From positions 62,001-126,000 of the forward strand of contig JASANG010001227.1 of assembly GCA_030248215.1 (NCBI GenBank): 64,000 nt of DNA, written 5' to 3'. Shown here piece after piece: positions 1 through 11,900 of the stretch (within the stretch, counting starts at the first letter, position 1; each line of letters opens with the position of its first letter). Below the pieces are notes generated by a model, which saw nothing but the letters and a program-made list of their open reading frames with translations, was not told the DNA's origin and did not search any database. A program made the translations under genes and the position numbers. This stretch comes from Enoplolaimus lenunculus. Lineage: Eukaryota; Nematoda; Enoplea; Enoplida; Thoracostomopsidae.

Positions 1-124
1 CGCTCAATTTAAGTCATCACCGAAACAAAGTACAATTTCGAACTCAAAAAAGCGAGACGGAGACCTGCCATATACCAAGACTCTTATTGCTGCCTGTGAA
101 TGAAAAAAGTGTTATTTTACGTAC

Positions 125-2903
125 TTCTACTGGATGTTGCCGAATCGCCAAACTGGCCTCGGTTTCGGTTCCACTGTCCGGTGGCCAAAATGCCGTCTGC
201 TGCGCTTTGTTTTGCACGACGCGCCGGTCTTCCTGCTTCTGTCAGCTGAATCTCTGGTTCTGGCTGCAATAGAGAAATATTAAGGTTTAAGCACGCAATA
301 TCTGTGTTTTCATTAATTCTATCAATCAAATGGATCGTCAAAATAAAAGAAATCACGTAGAATGCATTACAAGGCTCACTGAAATAAAACACTGACTACT
401 TTTAAAATAATAAGAAAGGTGGTGTACTTATCGAGAGCGCTGTCCATCAAATTTCGCTGCCATGCGGCACGCATCGTACGCGAATTGGCGCACTGCGCCG
501 GATGCTATTTCGAGTACGACGCCGCGCGGTGAACATAATGACGGACGTCGCCGGATGACAATAGAATTCTCAAGAAGTATATCGCTACTCCAAATTTTAA
601 GCACAATTACACAAAACGCGTAAATCGCTATTAGATGAAAAAGGCAAATTATTATCCGTTCCTTTAAAGCCGCACCAATCCAACTTGCCTCAGGGGTTGG
701 AGAAGGTTTCTGTTGCCTTGCCGGTGATGGACCGCTTCTTCCAGTCGTTGTCGTAGCGGCACCGCGGCCCCGCTTACGCGAAGTAGCAACTGCTTTGGTT
801 TCAGTCTATAAACGTACTGACGTAGCAGTATGAATAATAGCAGTTGTAATACTGCGTACAAGATTTAAACAAATCATCGAATGGAATATTTCAACGGGCA
901 GAAAACACTTATTGCACGCACATTCAATTATTACACTAAAGTCCGTTAATAAAAGTTTGCTGCGGTCACGGCATGCCCGGTTGCAACTGGATACTAAAAA
1001 TACACGTGCCAGACAGTTCAATATTCAGCTCCGGCTTCAATGTAGAGTTGTGTTTTACTTTGCAGTGTGCACCAAAGTTTGCGCTAAAATATCAAATCGC
1101 GTGCAAAAATGTGAATATGATTTCGCACTGTGATTTCGAACAAAAGCAAACCCTGATATCCGGTTCCTTTCAAAACACCTGCGCGCACATACGTACCTTA
1201 TCGCTATCGGAAGCAAACTCGTACTCGTCAACCTTGCGGGTCGAGCCAGCAGCAGTTGACGGCATTGAATTTGTTGCAGTCGTAGCTGCTACGTTACTGC
1301 CAACCCCTGGCTGACGGCCACGGCGGCGGCCTCCTGCATTACCAGCGGCAGCCTTTGATGTTGGTGGTGGCGGCGGTGATGTTACAGACGTTGATGCGTC
1401 CTCGTCCGCCAATGTCGCTGCTTCGGTATCGGTTGCCGCTGCTTGTGTGGCTTGTGCAGATTTTGTTTGCGAATCTTTAGTCTAGAATTGATAAGCGAAA
1501 CTGTAGCGAATATATACATTTACTATGTTTTGTTCCAGACATGTCACGATGTATAACGTAAGATAACGATTTGTTTTTGTTGTTAGAACGAGATTAACCA
1601 GCAGTAATTTAAATTTTACCACCGTTCTCCTGCGAAATATAGAGTCTATAAGGGTCGCACTACACGTTTCAGTACTGCCACCGAACGCCTTTTACAAAAA
1701 AGTAATTTTAACGTGACTGCCGCGGCGACATCAGGTGAGCATAGTGCGAAGACCAAAACGTAAATACAGCCGGGATTACAACATGAGCGCTGGTTGCATT
1801 TGGTTACCTTTTTAGCAGCAGGAGCCCGTGTTCGACGACCGCCTTTGGTGCCTTTGCGAGATTTATCCGGACCAGTCAAATCGACCATCATTCCTTCCTA
1901 AAAGTTAGAACGAATAATGATGATACTGGCGTTTCACTAGCCCAATTTCTTGTTGGGGAGGGTTTCTTCGGAGGCGCCCATGAGTTCAATCCGGGGGAAT
2001 TTGATGAGTGGGAGATAAAAATATGGACTAAAAATTTGGCGTTTTTCTATTTTTGCAGTTTTTTACAATTGCTGTTTCGAAGCTTTGAGGTGACCCTAAT
2101 CTACTTTTTTATCTTTCCGTTTTTATAAATATAAATTCGAACAGGGTTTTTCAGGTGGGAAAATCAACAAGAACGGGGAGGTATGGTCGAGTAGAAGGAA
2201 GCAACAGATTTTTGCTTACAGATGCTGTTTCGAAGCTTTGAGGTGACGCTAATCTATGTTTTTATCTTTCCGTTTTTATTTATAAGTATAATTTCGAACA
2301 GGGTTTTTCAGATGTGGACTCAACAAGAACGGGGAGGTATGGCCGAGTAGAAGGAAGCAACCCAACATAACGAAACACAAGTAATTGACCTTGACCTTGC
2401 TACCAAATTTGTTAATTTATTCTGGGAACATCAAATATAAACTCAATAATTGGTTTTGGTTTTAGAAACGATCTCTGAAAAATATACAAGTCCCATTGCC
2501 TAAAATGATCAGCTGTTGACAATAATAATAGCTTTTGATCTGAAAAAAACAGATAACACAGTTAGAAATTCTCGTTTACAAAATATGTAGCAAAGCAAAA
2601 TAGATGTCAAACCATGTTACTGGAATTCCCACTAACGTATATACGTACCTCAGACTCCACAGCGCCATCAGAACCTTTCGCGTCCACAGCGCCCGCATTC
2701 GATGGTGACGACTTTTTACTGCCTGACTGACTTCGTGCTCCGCTTACACCACCCCGGCCACCAGGGGTTGTTTGCCCAGAAACCGTTATCCCTAGTTGTG
2801 AGTCAGTTCCACCACCAAGCGGCGATCGTTGCTGTACTCCGCCATGTCGAACAGATTTCAACTCTTCTTCGAGTAGTTTAATTTTTGCCGATAGCTCAGA
2901 CTT
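125..2903 (-). CDS. Basic, Gly/Ala/Pro-rich tail of the coiled-coil protein
   Basis: Five exons (2649-2903, 1808-1897, 1197-1481, 689-805, 125-263) encode the region after the coiled coil. It is rich in Gly, Ser, Thr, Ala and Pro, with a run of five Pro in the 1197-1481 exon. Short Arg-Gly clusters stand out: KGGRRTRAP, GRRRGRQPG and SRKRGRGAA. The last two resemble AT-hook cores (RGR flanked by basic residues), which suggests DNA or chromatin contact, but two short clusters are weak evidence. Exon 689-805 is followed by GCAAGT rather than GT. Exon 125-263 ends at a good GTACGT donor in phase 1, so at least one more exon lies outside the window. Confidence 0.75.
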
Positions 2904-5900
2904 CTGAAATAAAAAACATGATGTATACGGAAATGCTTAGGCATCCTAAAATTGTTACATTTATAGATAAAGCCTTGGAACTAAAAAGTTTGTTGGTGTT
3001 GTTGTAGTTTTTGTGTTGGTTGTTGTTGGCGACTGCACTCCGACACGAAAACCCCTTAAGTTTTAAAAAAATTTAAGATTTGTGTAAAATGAAAGTAAGT
3101 CATGAGTTTCAAAATTCCTCGTATTACTCTTGAATAACTGTCATGCACCTGGGATTTTCGTACTTCTTGGCACAAGCGAGTAGCGAGGCTCGGACACGTA
3201 AAACCCCCACGCACTTGTGAAATACCCACCAACGTGTGAAATCCCCACTCCTTGCTACGGGAACATCGCAATGCATCATGATGACTGCTATATTTTTACC
3301 TCTCGATATGCATCTTTCAATTCATCTTGTTTCATTGTCAATTTTCGATCCATTTCGCCCGCTTTTTCCGCTTTGAGACGCTGTAAATATTTAGTCCGAA
3401 TTCTAATATTCTATTCTAATAAACACAGCGAAATGAAACTATTTTTCTGCATGTACAGTTTAATTTGCAAACAAAAACTATCTAATTAAACAATAATCCA
3501 TCCATTAACGTTGTGAGATAGTCATGATCATTTACGTTACAAAAACAATTCCCGCAACTATCATTACCTAGCCACAAGTTTTCAAGCCGTCTAAAAGCAA
3601 AAGTGGACACAGCGGCTGGTTATATCAGTGATAATGCACGCGTTTTCGTTATATGTCTAAGAGGCTTGTGGATCAGATGCCGGTATTCTCAAATGTGTGT
3701 AGCACCAATCACCCACCAGTATGTGATGTCGTGTACCTTTTGAACCACAAAATTGTATGATGTTCAAAACTTAACATATTTCTTGAATTAAGTTAATTTA
3801 CCCTGTCGATATGCAAAATTTTTGGATTCACAGACCATAGCTATCATCGTTCACATGCAGGGATGGGAGTCTCGGTCTCGGTACTTGGCAGATCTCGGTA
3901 TTTGGCAGGTCTCGGTCTCGCTTTTTTCAGTGTCGGTGGTTTGGAACCAAGACCAGAACTCCAGAATTCAGCAAATGTATGACTGTATTGTTGAAGTAAG
4001 AACTTTACCTCGAACTCAAGTTCTTTGACGTCGCGATAATTTTTGAATTCTTCTTGCAACTTATTCAACTCTTTAGACATTTCAGACGCATGCTTTTCTG
4101 CGGTTTGTGTCAGCCGATTTGCGTTGTCCAACTCTTCGCGATTTTGTTTCGATAACGCTTGATGTTGTGATACGGTGTTTTGTAGTTGTGTTTGAAGCAT
4201 TTTATTTTTACCTAAAAATTGAATAAAAAATCAAACACGATTATGGATGGGGTCCATGGAACGCTTTCATCAATAAAGGTGACAAGAAAAAATTCAATTT
4301 TCCGATTTTATTTAGTACAAATTAAAAAAATTGTTCTTGTAGATGCACTCCGTGTTTTCTATACCTGGTGTCTATATAATTGTGTTTCCCTATTTTTATT
4401 GAGCGCTTCAAGTGGTAAAGACTCAGAAGATCAAAACAACGATGTTAATTGCGGAAATGCCTCAAAAACGAAACTTTTGAAAATAAAATTAATGAACTTA
4501 CCCGATACTTGCTCGAGCTCTTTGCGCAACGCATGCACTGCATGATCATTGGCAGCCGACGCCCGTTGCAACTCGGTGTATTGATATTTTGTATTGTTCA
4601 GCTCAACTTGTACTGCTTCTTTCAGCTGTGTCGCTTCTACAACAGAAACAATCAAAGTCAGTAAATAAAGTTGAGAGTAGTTGCTACAAGCATAGCAAAT
4701 GAAACCAAGACTCATTCAACTCCACATAAGTGAACTGTGCTAGAAAAGAGAAAAAATGCGCCTCGTTAAACTTGAAAACAAAATATTTATACCATAACGA
4801 GAACGGCAACTTTCATAAAAGCAAGAAATGACAAGACCTAAAAAACAAATCGCAATACCAATTTACCTTGGAGCTGTTTCTGTAGTTGTTCGACGTTGCC
4901 AAGCAACATACTGCAGTCTTGTTTGTACTTTTGCGCATCGTCCTTTAGTGGAGCGATATTTGCACGAACCGCGCTCAACTCTTAAACCAGCAAAGTGACA
5001 AACGTTAGTGACACAGATTACACGGGAAACACTAAGCGATTGGTTCTGCTCACATAACACCACAATCAAAAACGTAGCCGGAAGCTTTAGGTTATTTGTC
5101 CCGGTGTTTCATAAACTTTTCCAATTGTTTGCAGAAGAAACCCTTTTTGAAATTTTATAGAACGTGACCCCCTTTCCAATTCAGGGCTGCACACACGACC
5201 GCAGTAACTGTGGATCTGTAACACTGAAAGAGTCGCACAAATTTAAGAAAGTTGTGTGATGCTGTAGCGCAGTTTTTTTTTGCAATAATTAATTACATCA
5301 TGGATTTCTTTTTCAAAATTTCGAAGCGGGTTTTGGATATTGATTGGTGGAGTTGTTCTTGAAAAATTGTGGGTTCTTCAAATACTGCCAAAAACGTTAA
5401 AACAATCAACGGCAATATCATAATGTTTGGGACTAGTTCAAGATTGATGGTTTTACAATGAATGTGGCAAAATACTACTTATACATATTTTTAATTACGT
5501 ATTTCCTCAATGGTGTATGCATAACTTTCTGACAAGGAGAGGCGCAAGCGCAGTTCAGAATAATGAACTAAACCTCGGGAACGAAGCGAGCGAGAAGCAA
5601 TAAACAAACGATCACAATTTTAAACATTCAAATACTACAGAATTTTGACTCTAACTTCATGAGCTAGCAATGTATCTCTAACTTAACTTTGTCATCAAGT
5701 AATTTACCAGTTTGTAGAACTTCAGTCGCTTTATCTTTTTCTTTGACCACAACCGATAATTTTTGATGCAATTCTTGTCGCTCGCATTCCATTTGCTTAT
5801 ATGCTTGCATTTGTTTCGATAAATCTAAAATTTTGACTCAAAGCTACTAAAGCTGAAACACGAATATATGTACCGATTTGATCGAGGTCGGGCACGAAAT

Positions 5901-8900
5901 AATTGCTGTTTGCGAAAAATCCAATGTTATTAGTTTTGCAAGACGAAAAGCAGTGTTCTAAAATTCAAAGATCAACTTTTAAAAGTTATGGGGCTGGAAT
6001 TGCGTTGGTCGCTACATCGGAATGGGAAACTAGCCCTTCCCTTACTAAGGAAACATTGCCAATGTAAAGAACAGGGGCCGAACAGTATTATAAGAACATA
6101 CCTAAGCCTAAGCCAAGTAAAAAATAGTCTAAAGCTTAAGCTTACTCTATTCTAGTCACCCAGAAAAACTCTCTGCCTCTGAGCTTTACATAAGCCGGAA
6201 ACATTAACGACACTAGCCAGGTTACCTTCATTGAGCCGATTAATCTGTGCGATCGCCTCAGCTTTTTTCATTGTCAATTCGCTGATTTGTTTTTCGTTGA
6301 ATTGAGTTTTTTGAAGCTGAATGTTCAGTTGATCTTTGAGTTCTTTGTTTTCATTCTACAATAAATAAACTCAATTCTTACTTCCTCCCTAAACCTGAAA
6401 AGATATGACCTATTACAACTGCTACAACGACAGCGAGTCAATCTTCTAAGTTTGACTACGTACATATTCGTTAACATTAGAGTGGCGCTTTACTCGTTGT
6501 GCGGCGCCGTCCGTGACCCGTACAACGCCGTCCGTCACCGTGTGTTATCGTACGCAAATTACACACGTGATACCGTAGTGACTGACGATGACGGACGGCC
6601 CCGTATGGGTGGCGCACGATGACGGGCGGAGCCGTACGGATGACGGACAGTGACGGACGGAGCCGAATGGATGACGCACGGTGACGGATGGCACCGCTCT
6701 GTTACGCACGGTGACGGATGGCGACGCACGGTGACGGGCAGCGCCATTCAGGTAACGCACGGTGACGGACGTCCACAAAAGTATAGCGCAATCCCAACTG
6801 GTTCCAGCGTGTAATCACTACAACTCTAACATTTTTCACTTTCCGTTTCTTTTATCTTTTCCAAAACTGTCATGGTATCTAAAACACAAATGTATAAAAA
6901 CATGTGCAAATTTACATACCTGCAGTTTACTCGCTTGAGCCAAGACGTTGCTCTGTTCTTGTTTGCAAGCATTCAACTCGCGAGTCATTTCGTTTCGTGC
7001 GCGTTCACTCATTGTCAACTGTTCGCCAAGTTCTTTCTCTTTGGCTAACTTTTGATTACAAATTTCGTCCAGTTTTCGGGTCATCTGAAATCATTACCAA
7101 CACATATAACTTGTACGGTAGAAATGGTAACACAGCACATAAACCTAAATCTTCACCTTTAATGTTTCACATAAAATGTAATATATTCTTCCATTAACTT
7201 TAACCTCAGTAGCACGTATACACCTATTGCACATACACGACCACGATTCTCCACTCTCACAAAACAAACAAATTGGCTTTCAGAGCTCAGACAAATATTC
7301 TGGCACAGAACACAAAAACATGTGAAATACCAAACGACCGAGTCCCACTATGCAACAATAAAAACGAATTAGTGATAGTATGTAGAATTCACAGGACCGG
7401 CAGAACGTAGAAATATTTTTTAAACGGCTGCCAGTAAGAAAACATGCCGATGTCCGACTTCACAGTAACGTCTCATATTATTCACTCAGTGTTGATAATA
7501 GGCGATTAATTCATTCAACCATGCTGCAAAACCATTCAATCATTTATTCGTTTTTCACTACATCTCATTCATTCTGTCATTTACAACTACACGTTTACTA
7601 ATTAATTCAATCAGTGATTTATCGTTAACAATTCAATTATTCAAACAATAAACTAAACTAACCTCCTGTTGAGATGAATCACGATTCACGACTGCTTTGT
7701 TCACTTCGTCAGTCAGCCGTGTGATATCCGCCCGAGCAGTTGACAGCTGAGACTGCAAATCTGTAATTGTCGTTTCAGAAGCAGCGGCACCTTCGGACAA
7801 CTTTTCGAGTTTCGCATTCGCCGTTTTCAGTTTATCAAGTTCTTCCTAAAAGTCAGTATTTCACGACTTACCATCAGCGAAGATGGGACAATAACGATCT
7901 TGCTCCAGGTCAGTCTTCACGGTCTCGGTTTGCAGATTAACAAAGAATATTAAGGTTTAAGGTGGAGTTAACAATTGACCATCTTAAAACTGTACAATCG
8001 TTGACCGTAACAGGGATAAAAATCTGTTTGTGTCCTTCAAAAAATTTTCTGAACAGGTTAGTATTATACTCTACCACGACAAATAATATAAATTAATACC
8101 TGCAATTCTTTAATCTGCGTCTCGAGCTTATACTTTTCGGTCACATGAGTCATTTGAACTTGCATTGAGCTTTCCAGAGTAGCTTTGATAGCAGTTGATG
8201 TTTTTCGCTCTTTATCCAACTGTTCTTCGAGTTCAGTTTTCAACGCCATTAATTGTTTCATTTTATCATTTGAGCCAGATTCCGCGGTTTTAACAGCAAC
8301 GCGTAAGTCTTCGATTGTTTTTTCATTTGCAGTTGCGTCTTTGCGTGCCTGAAAAGTGAAAACAATATATAGAACCTTCTCTCTTGATAACACGTGTCAA
8401 TTTTCAAAATTGTTATCAGTTAACCCTACCCTAACGCAAAAATTGCGTTAACCCTACCCTAGCACATGTCACAGCCCTATCCTAATACGTGTCACGGAGT
8501 ATTTTGTAACATGCGTTAGGGTAGGGTTGACGCAATTTTTGCGTAACGGTAGACTTAATGCATGACAATCTTAAAATTTGACACCTGTTAACCCTACCTT
8601 ATATTGTTTTCGGTGGCAAAATCAAATCTTTTATCGTGAACGATGCATAAGATTGTCTATCTCGTTCACTATTGAAACTTTCCAATACAACGATAAACAA
8701 GGAAGACAACATTACTTTTTCAAGTTTCGTTTTGGTTTCAATCAACTCTGTTTTCGATTTTTCCAATTCTTTTTTCGCTTCCAACGACTCGATTTGACGC
8801 GATTGCTTCAAAGCCGCCAACTCGCTTTTTGACTTGCTATTTTCGGTATCCTGCAAACAAAAAAACAATTATGGTAACCTTAAAATGATACAAAACTGCG

Positions 8901-11900
8901 TTTAGTGTGCGAATAATATTGATTAAAGGCTCTAAATGCTTAGCCGCGGGGAGCACAAAGTATCGGCTGGGCGGGTGAACCGGGATAAATCAATTTTAGA
9001 ACTTATAGCGACTAAGGGTCGCCGACACCATCAGTGGTGAAGCCAACCAGAAATTTTTGTATTCTTAAACAAAATCATACAGCGAGTTTTTATTTGAAAA
9101 ATTACGCCTGGCTAGGTACCTTTTCTTCAACTTTGCGCTTCAATTCAGCCAACTGTTTTTCTAAATTTGATTTCGTTTTTTCAAATTCTGTCTTCGCTGA
9201 TCGGAAATCATCATCAAATCGTTTTGATTTAGTCGTCTGAAACAACAATACAACACTAATTTAGAACGGGAGCCGGAAACAAGAAAAATTTAAACATTTA
9301 ACTTGAACAGCATTATGAATAGCTCAACCGACGTCAAATCAAATTTCGCAAGTTTGCAAATACTGCCTGCTCAAGATTTCAATAACATCAAACGTTGCTT
9401 AAAGTTTTAAACAATTTTCATCTCACCAAACAACTACAAAAAGCATCAAAACGCAAAACATACTAATTCCTTTGCCGCGGATTTTTCTTTTTCTAATTCC
9501 TGTTTAAGCTCGTCAATTTTCACCGCATACTCGGCTTCTTTTGTTTCGTTCTCACTGAACATATTGTTTAACTCAGCAGACTGAAATCAAATGCTGCAAT
9601 GGCAGGGTGCAATCGGAATTCCGATTCCGATTCAACGGAACCGGAAAGTTAGAAATATATATATGCCATCGAAAAATTAATTTTAATTCTTTTTTGCTAC
9701 ATTATTGGTGGAATAACCTTAGTTGAAGATAGTGTTTACTTAATCGGCTGTATTTTAGATTTATATTATCTACGTAAGCGAATACCTTCGAAAATATATT
9801 TCGGTGATTGTCGAGGTTTATTGAGCGAAGCGAAAGCTCGTGCTTTCGCGAAGCGTTTTATGTTTAGTGCTCTGGGGTCGAAAGGATGATCTCCGTCCGT
9901 CTGTCCGTCCGAAAAGAATCTCAGGAGCCGCTGAACCGATTTTATAAACTTTTTTGTTTGAAAGCCACTATCCTGCGGTGTTAACCTCGCATTGGAGTTT
10001 TATAATTTTAAGTCGTTTATTAGCTACAGACTAATTTGCATAATTAGTTAAACTTAAATTAGAACTTTCAATACCTAATTTGCATATTTGCTTAATTGAT
10101 AAGTCTAAATAATGGCTTTTTAAATTATTTCAAGAATAATTAGGGTTACTGAAGGGATTTTGGGGGAGGAACTTGAATAAATTGTTTACGAACCTCCAAA
10201 ACCGATAAATGATTAGTTAGCTAGTAACTAATTTACATATTAGCTTAATTGCTTACCTGTCTTCGAGCTTCGCTCAATACATCATTCAATACAGGAATTT
10301 TTAATTCCAGTAAAAATTTATTGGAACCGGAAGGTGAAGAAATGCCGACATTCGAATTCAAGTTGCACCCTGGTTCATGGTGACTAACAGCGTCAAAGTA
10401 AACTATATATTATCGTGTACTGTGTACAGCAAAAAATTCCGTGTACAGTAATCTCAGATACAGCAATTAACGTTTTCTATTAGTATCACGCATTGTTTAT
10501 CATGTTACTTTATCTTGTAATTGAAAGGGATTTGAAGATGGTATGCAAAAACTGTATCCGGTGAAGCCCCGGCAAATAACGTGCTAGTTGCGACCGCGGT
10601 GCAGGGGCCAAGTAAAGACCCCGAGGCATATCTAATACGTGCTGTATCACTCGAACAAATATGCCTCTCCACCTTATCGTGACGTACCTTTTCCTCAAAC
10701 ATCAACTGGGCATCTTTGGTTTTTCTTTTTGCTTCCACGAGTTCTGCCTTCAGTGCGTCTCGTTCTTTTTCCAAATTAAATATTTTGCTTTCGTACTCGA
10801 TCAGTTTAAAGTCATCCGCCGAACTATTATTCGTATCAGCCGGTGTTGGCCCGGCTCCACCGGCAGATGGGGACACAACGCTCTCCACGGCAGCTTTTGC
10901 TTTCGCTTTAGCTTCAGCAAGTTGTTTTTGCAATGATGCAATTGTTTCTGACTTGTCCGCGAGTTCTTTCTTCGCTGTACCTATAGAAAGAGCACAAAAT
11001 CGGCACTACAAATGCAGACCATGAGGGAAATGTTTAAGATTTATGACCTCTCACCTTTTAACCTTCTTCTGTACATTATGTAATGGACGCTTTCTTTTGT
11101 TTTTGTTTTTTTTTAAATATTTGCTCATACCTAACTATTGCATAACTATGAAAATCCATGGATTCATCGAAAATAGGAACTTCTGCTTTTTACCGGTTTA
11201 CCGGCGTTTGCAAAATCCTCGACTTCTTGTCTCGGTCACAAACCAAAGAGACTCACAAAACCGTGAACCGAAACTGAGACTCCCATCCCTGCTGTGGAGA
11301 CAAGACCCAACAGATCTCGGGTTGGAGGGGTCTTTGGCTTCGGGTTCTAACCGAGACGACTCATCGGTCGGCAATGTTGGCTCCAGCACTGTAGGAAAAG
11401 CCAGGCCCGCGAAATCTCTTGATTATATAATTGTTGACATATTAATAGGAACAAACGAAATTACAAACTACGCCAAATTAAAATAAAATTTTTCTTACTT
11501 AACGCACTATCATCATCCAATTTATCGCCGGCATTATTCGTCTTCAATTTGCCTAAATTTAAATGCATATCAAAGCAAAATACCTACTAATCTGATACAC
11601 TTATATGTAAGGAGACAAACTTCGAAATCATAGTAGTTCCTGAATAAAAGCATATAACTAGGAAATAGTTCTGTCAGAAACTCTAACCTTTCAGGGTTGG
11701 GTCCCAATTATAATACGTACGTATATATTTAAACAACGAGAAATACGAATGCATGCGAAACTACGATCAATTTAGCACCCCCCCCCAGGTACTCGCCAGC
11801 TCAATATTGAGCGCATTGTTAAAGGAAATTAAATACCATATCTTGAAAATATACAAAGAAAATTTACCTTTGAGTTCGTTGACTTCTTCGGTCAATGACA

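Noticed and set aside
430-520. Possible exon of the coiled-coil gene after 689-805 (reads ANSRTMRAAWQRNLMDSALD in one frame)
   Set aside because: No frame both accepts the phase-0 or phase-1 junction and reaches a GT donor in a phase that fits exon 125-263; direct joining of 689 to 263 works better.
6545-6778. Two overlapping frames with TVRHP or SVTVR peptide repeats (also at 45118-45440)
   Set aside because: Translations of the CpG-rich tandem units in Harbinger-like elements.
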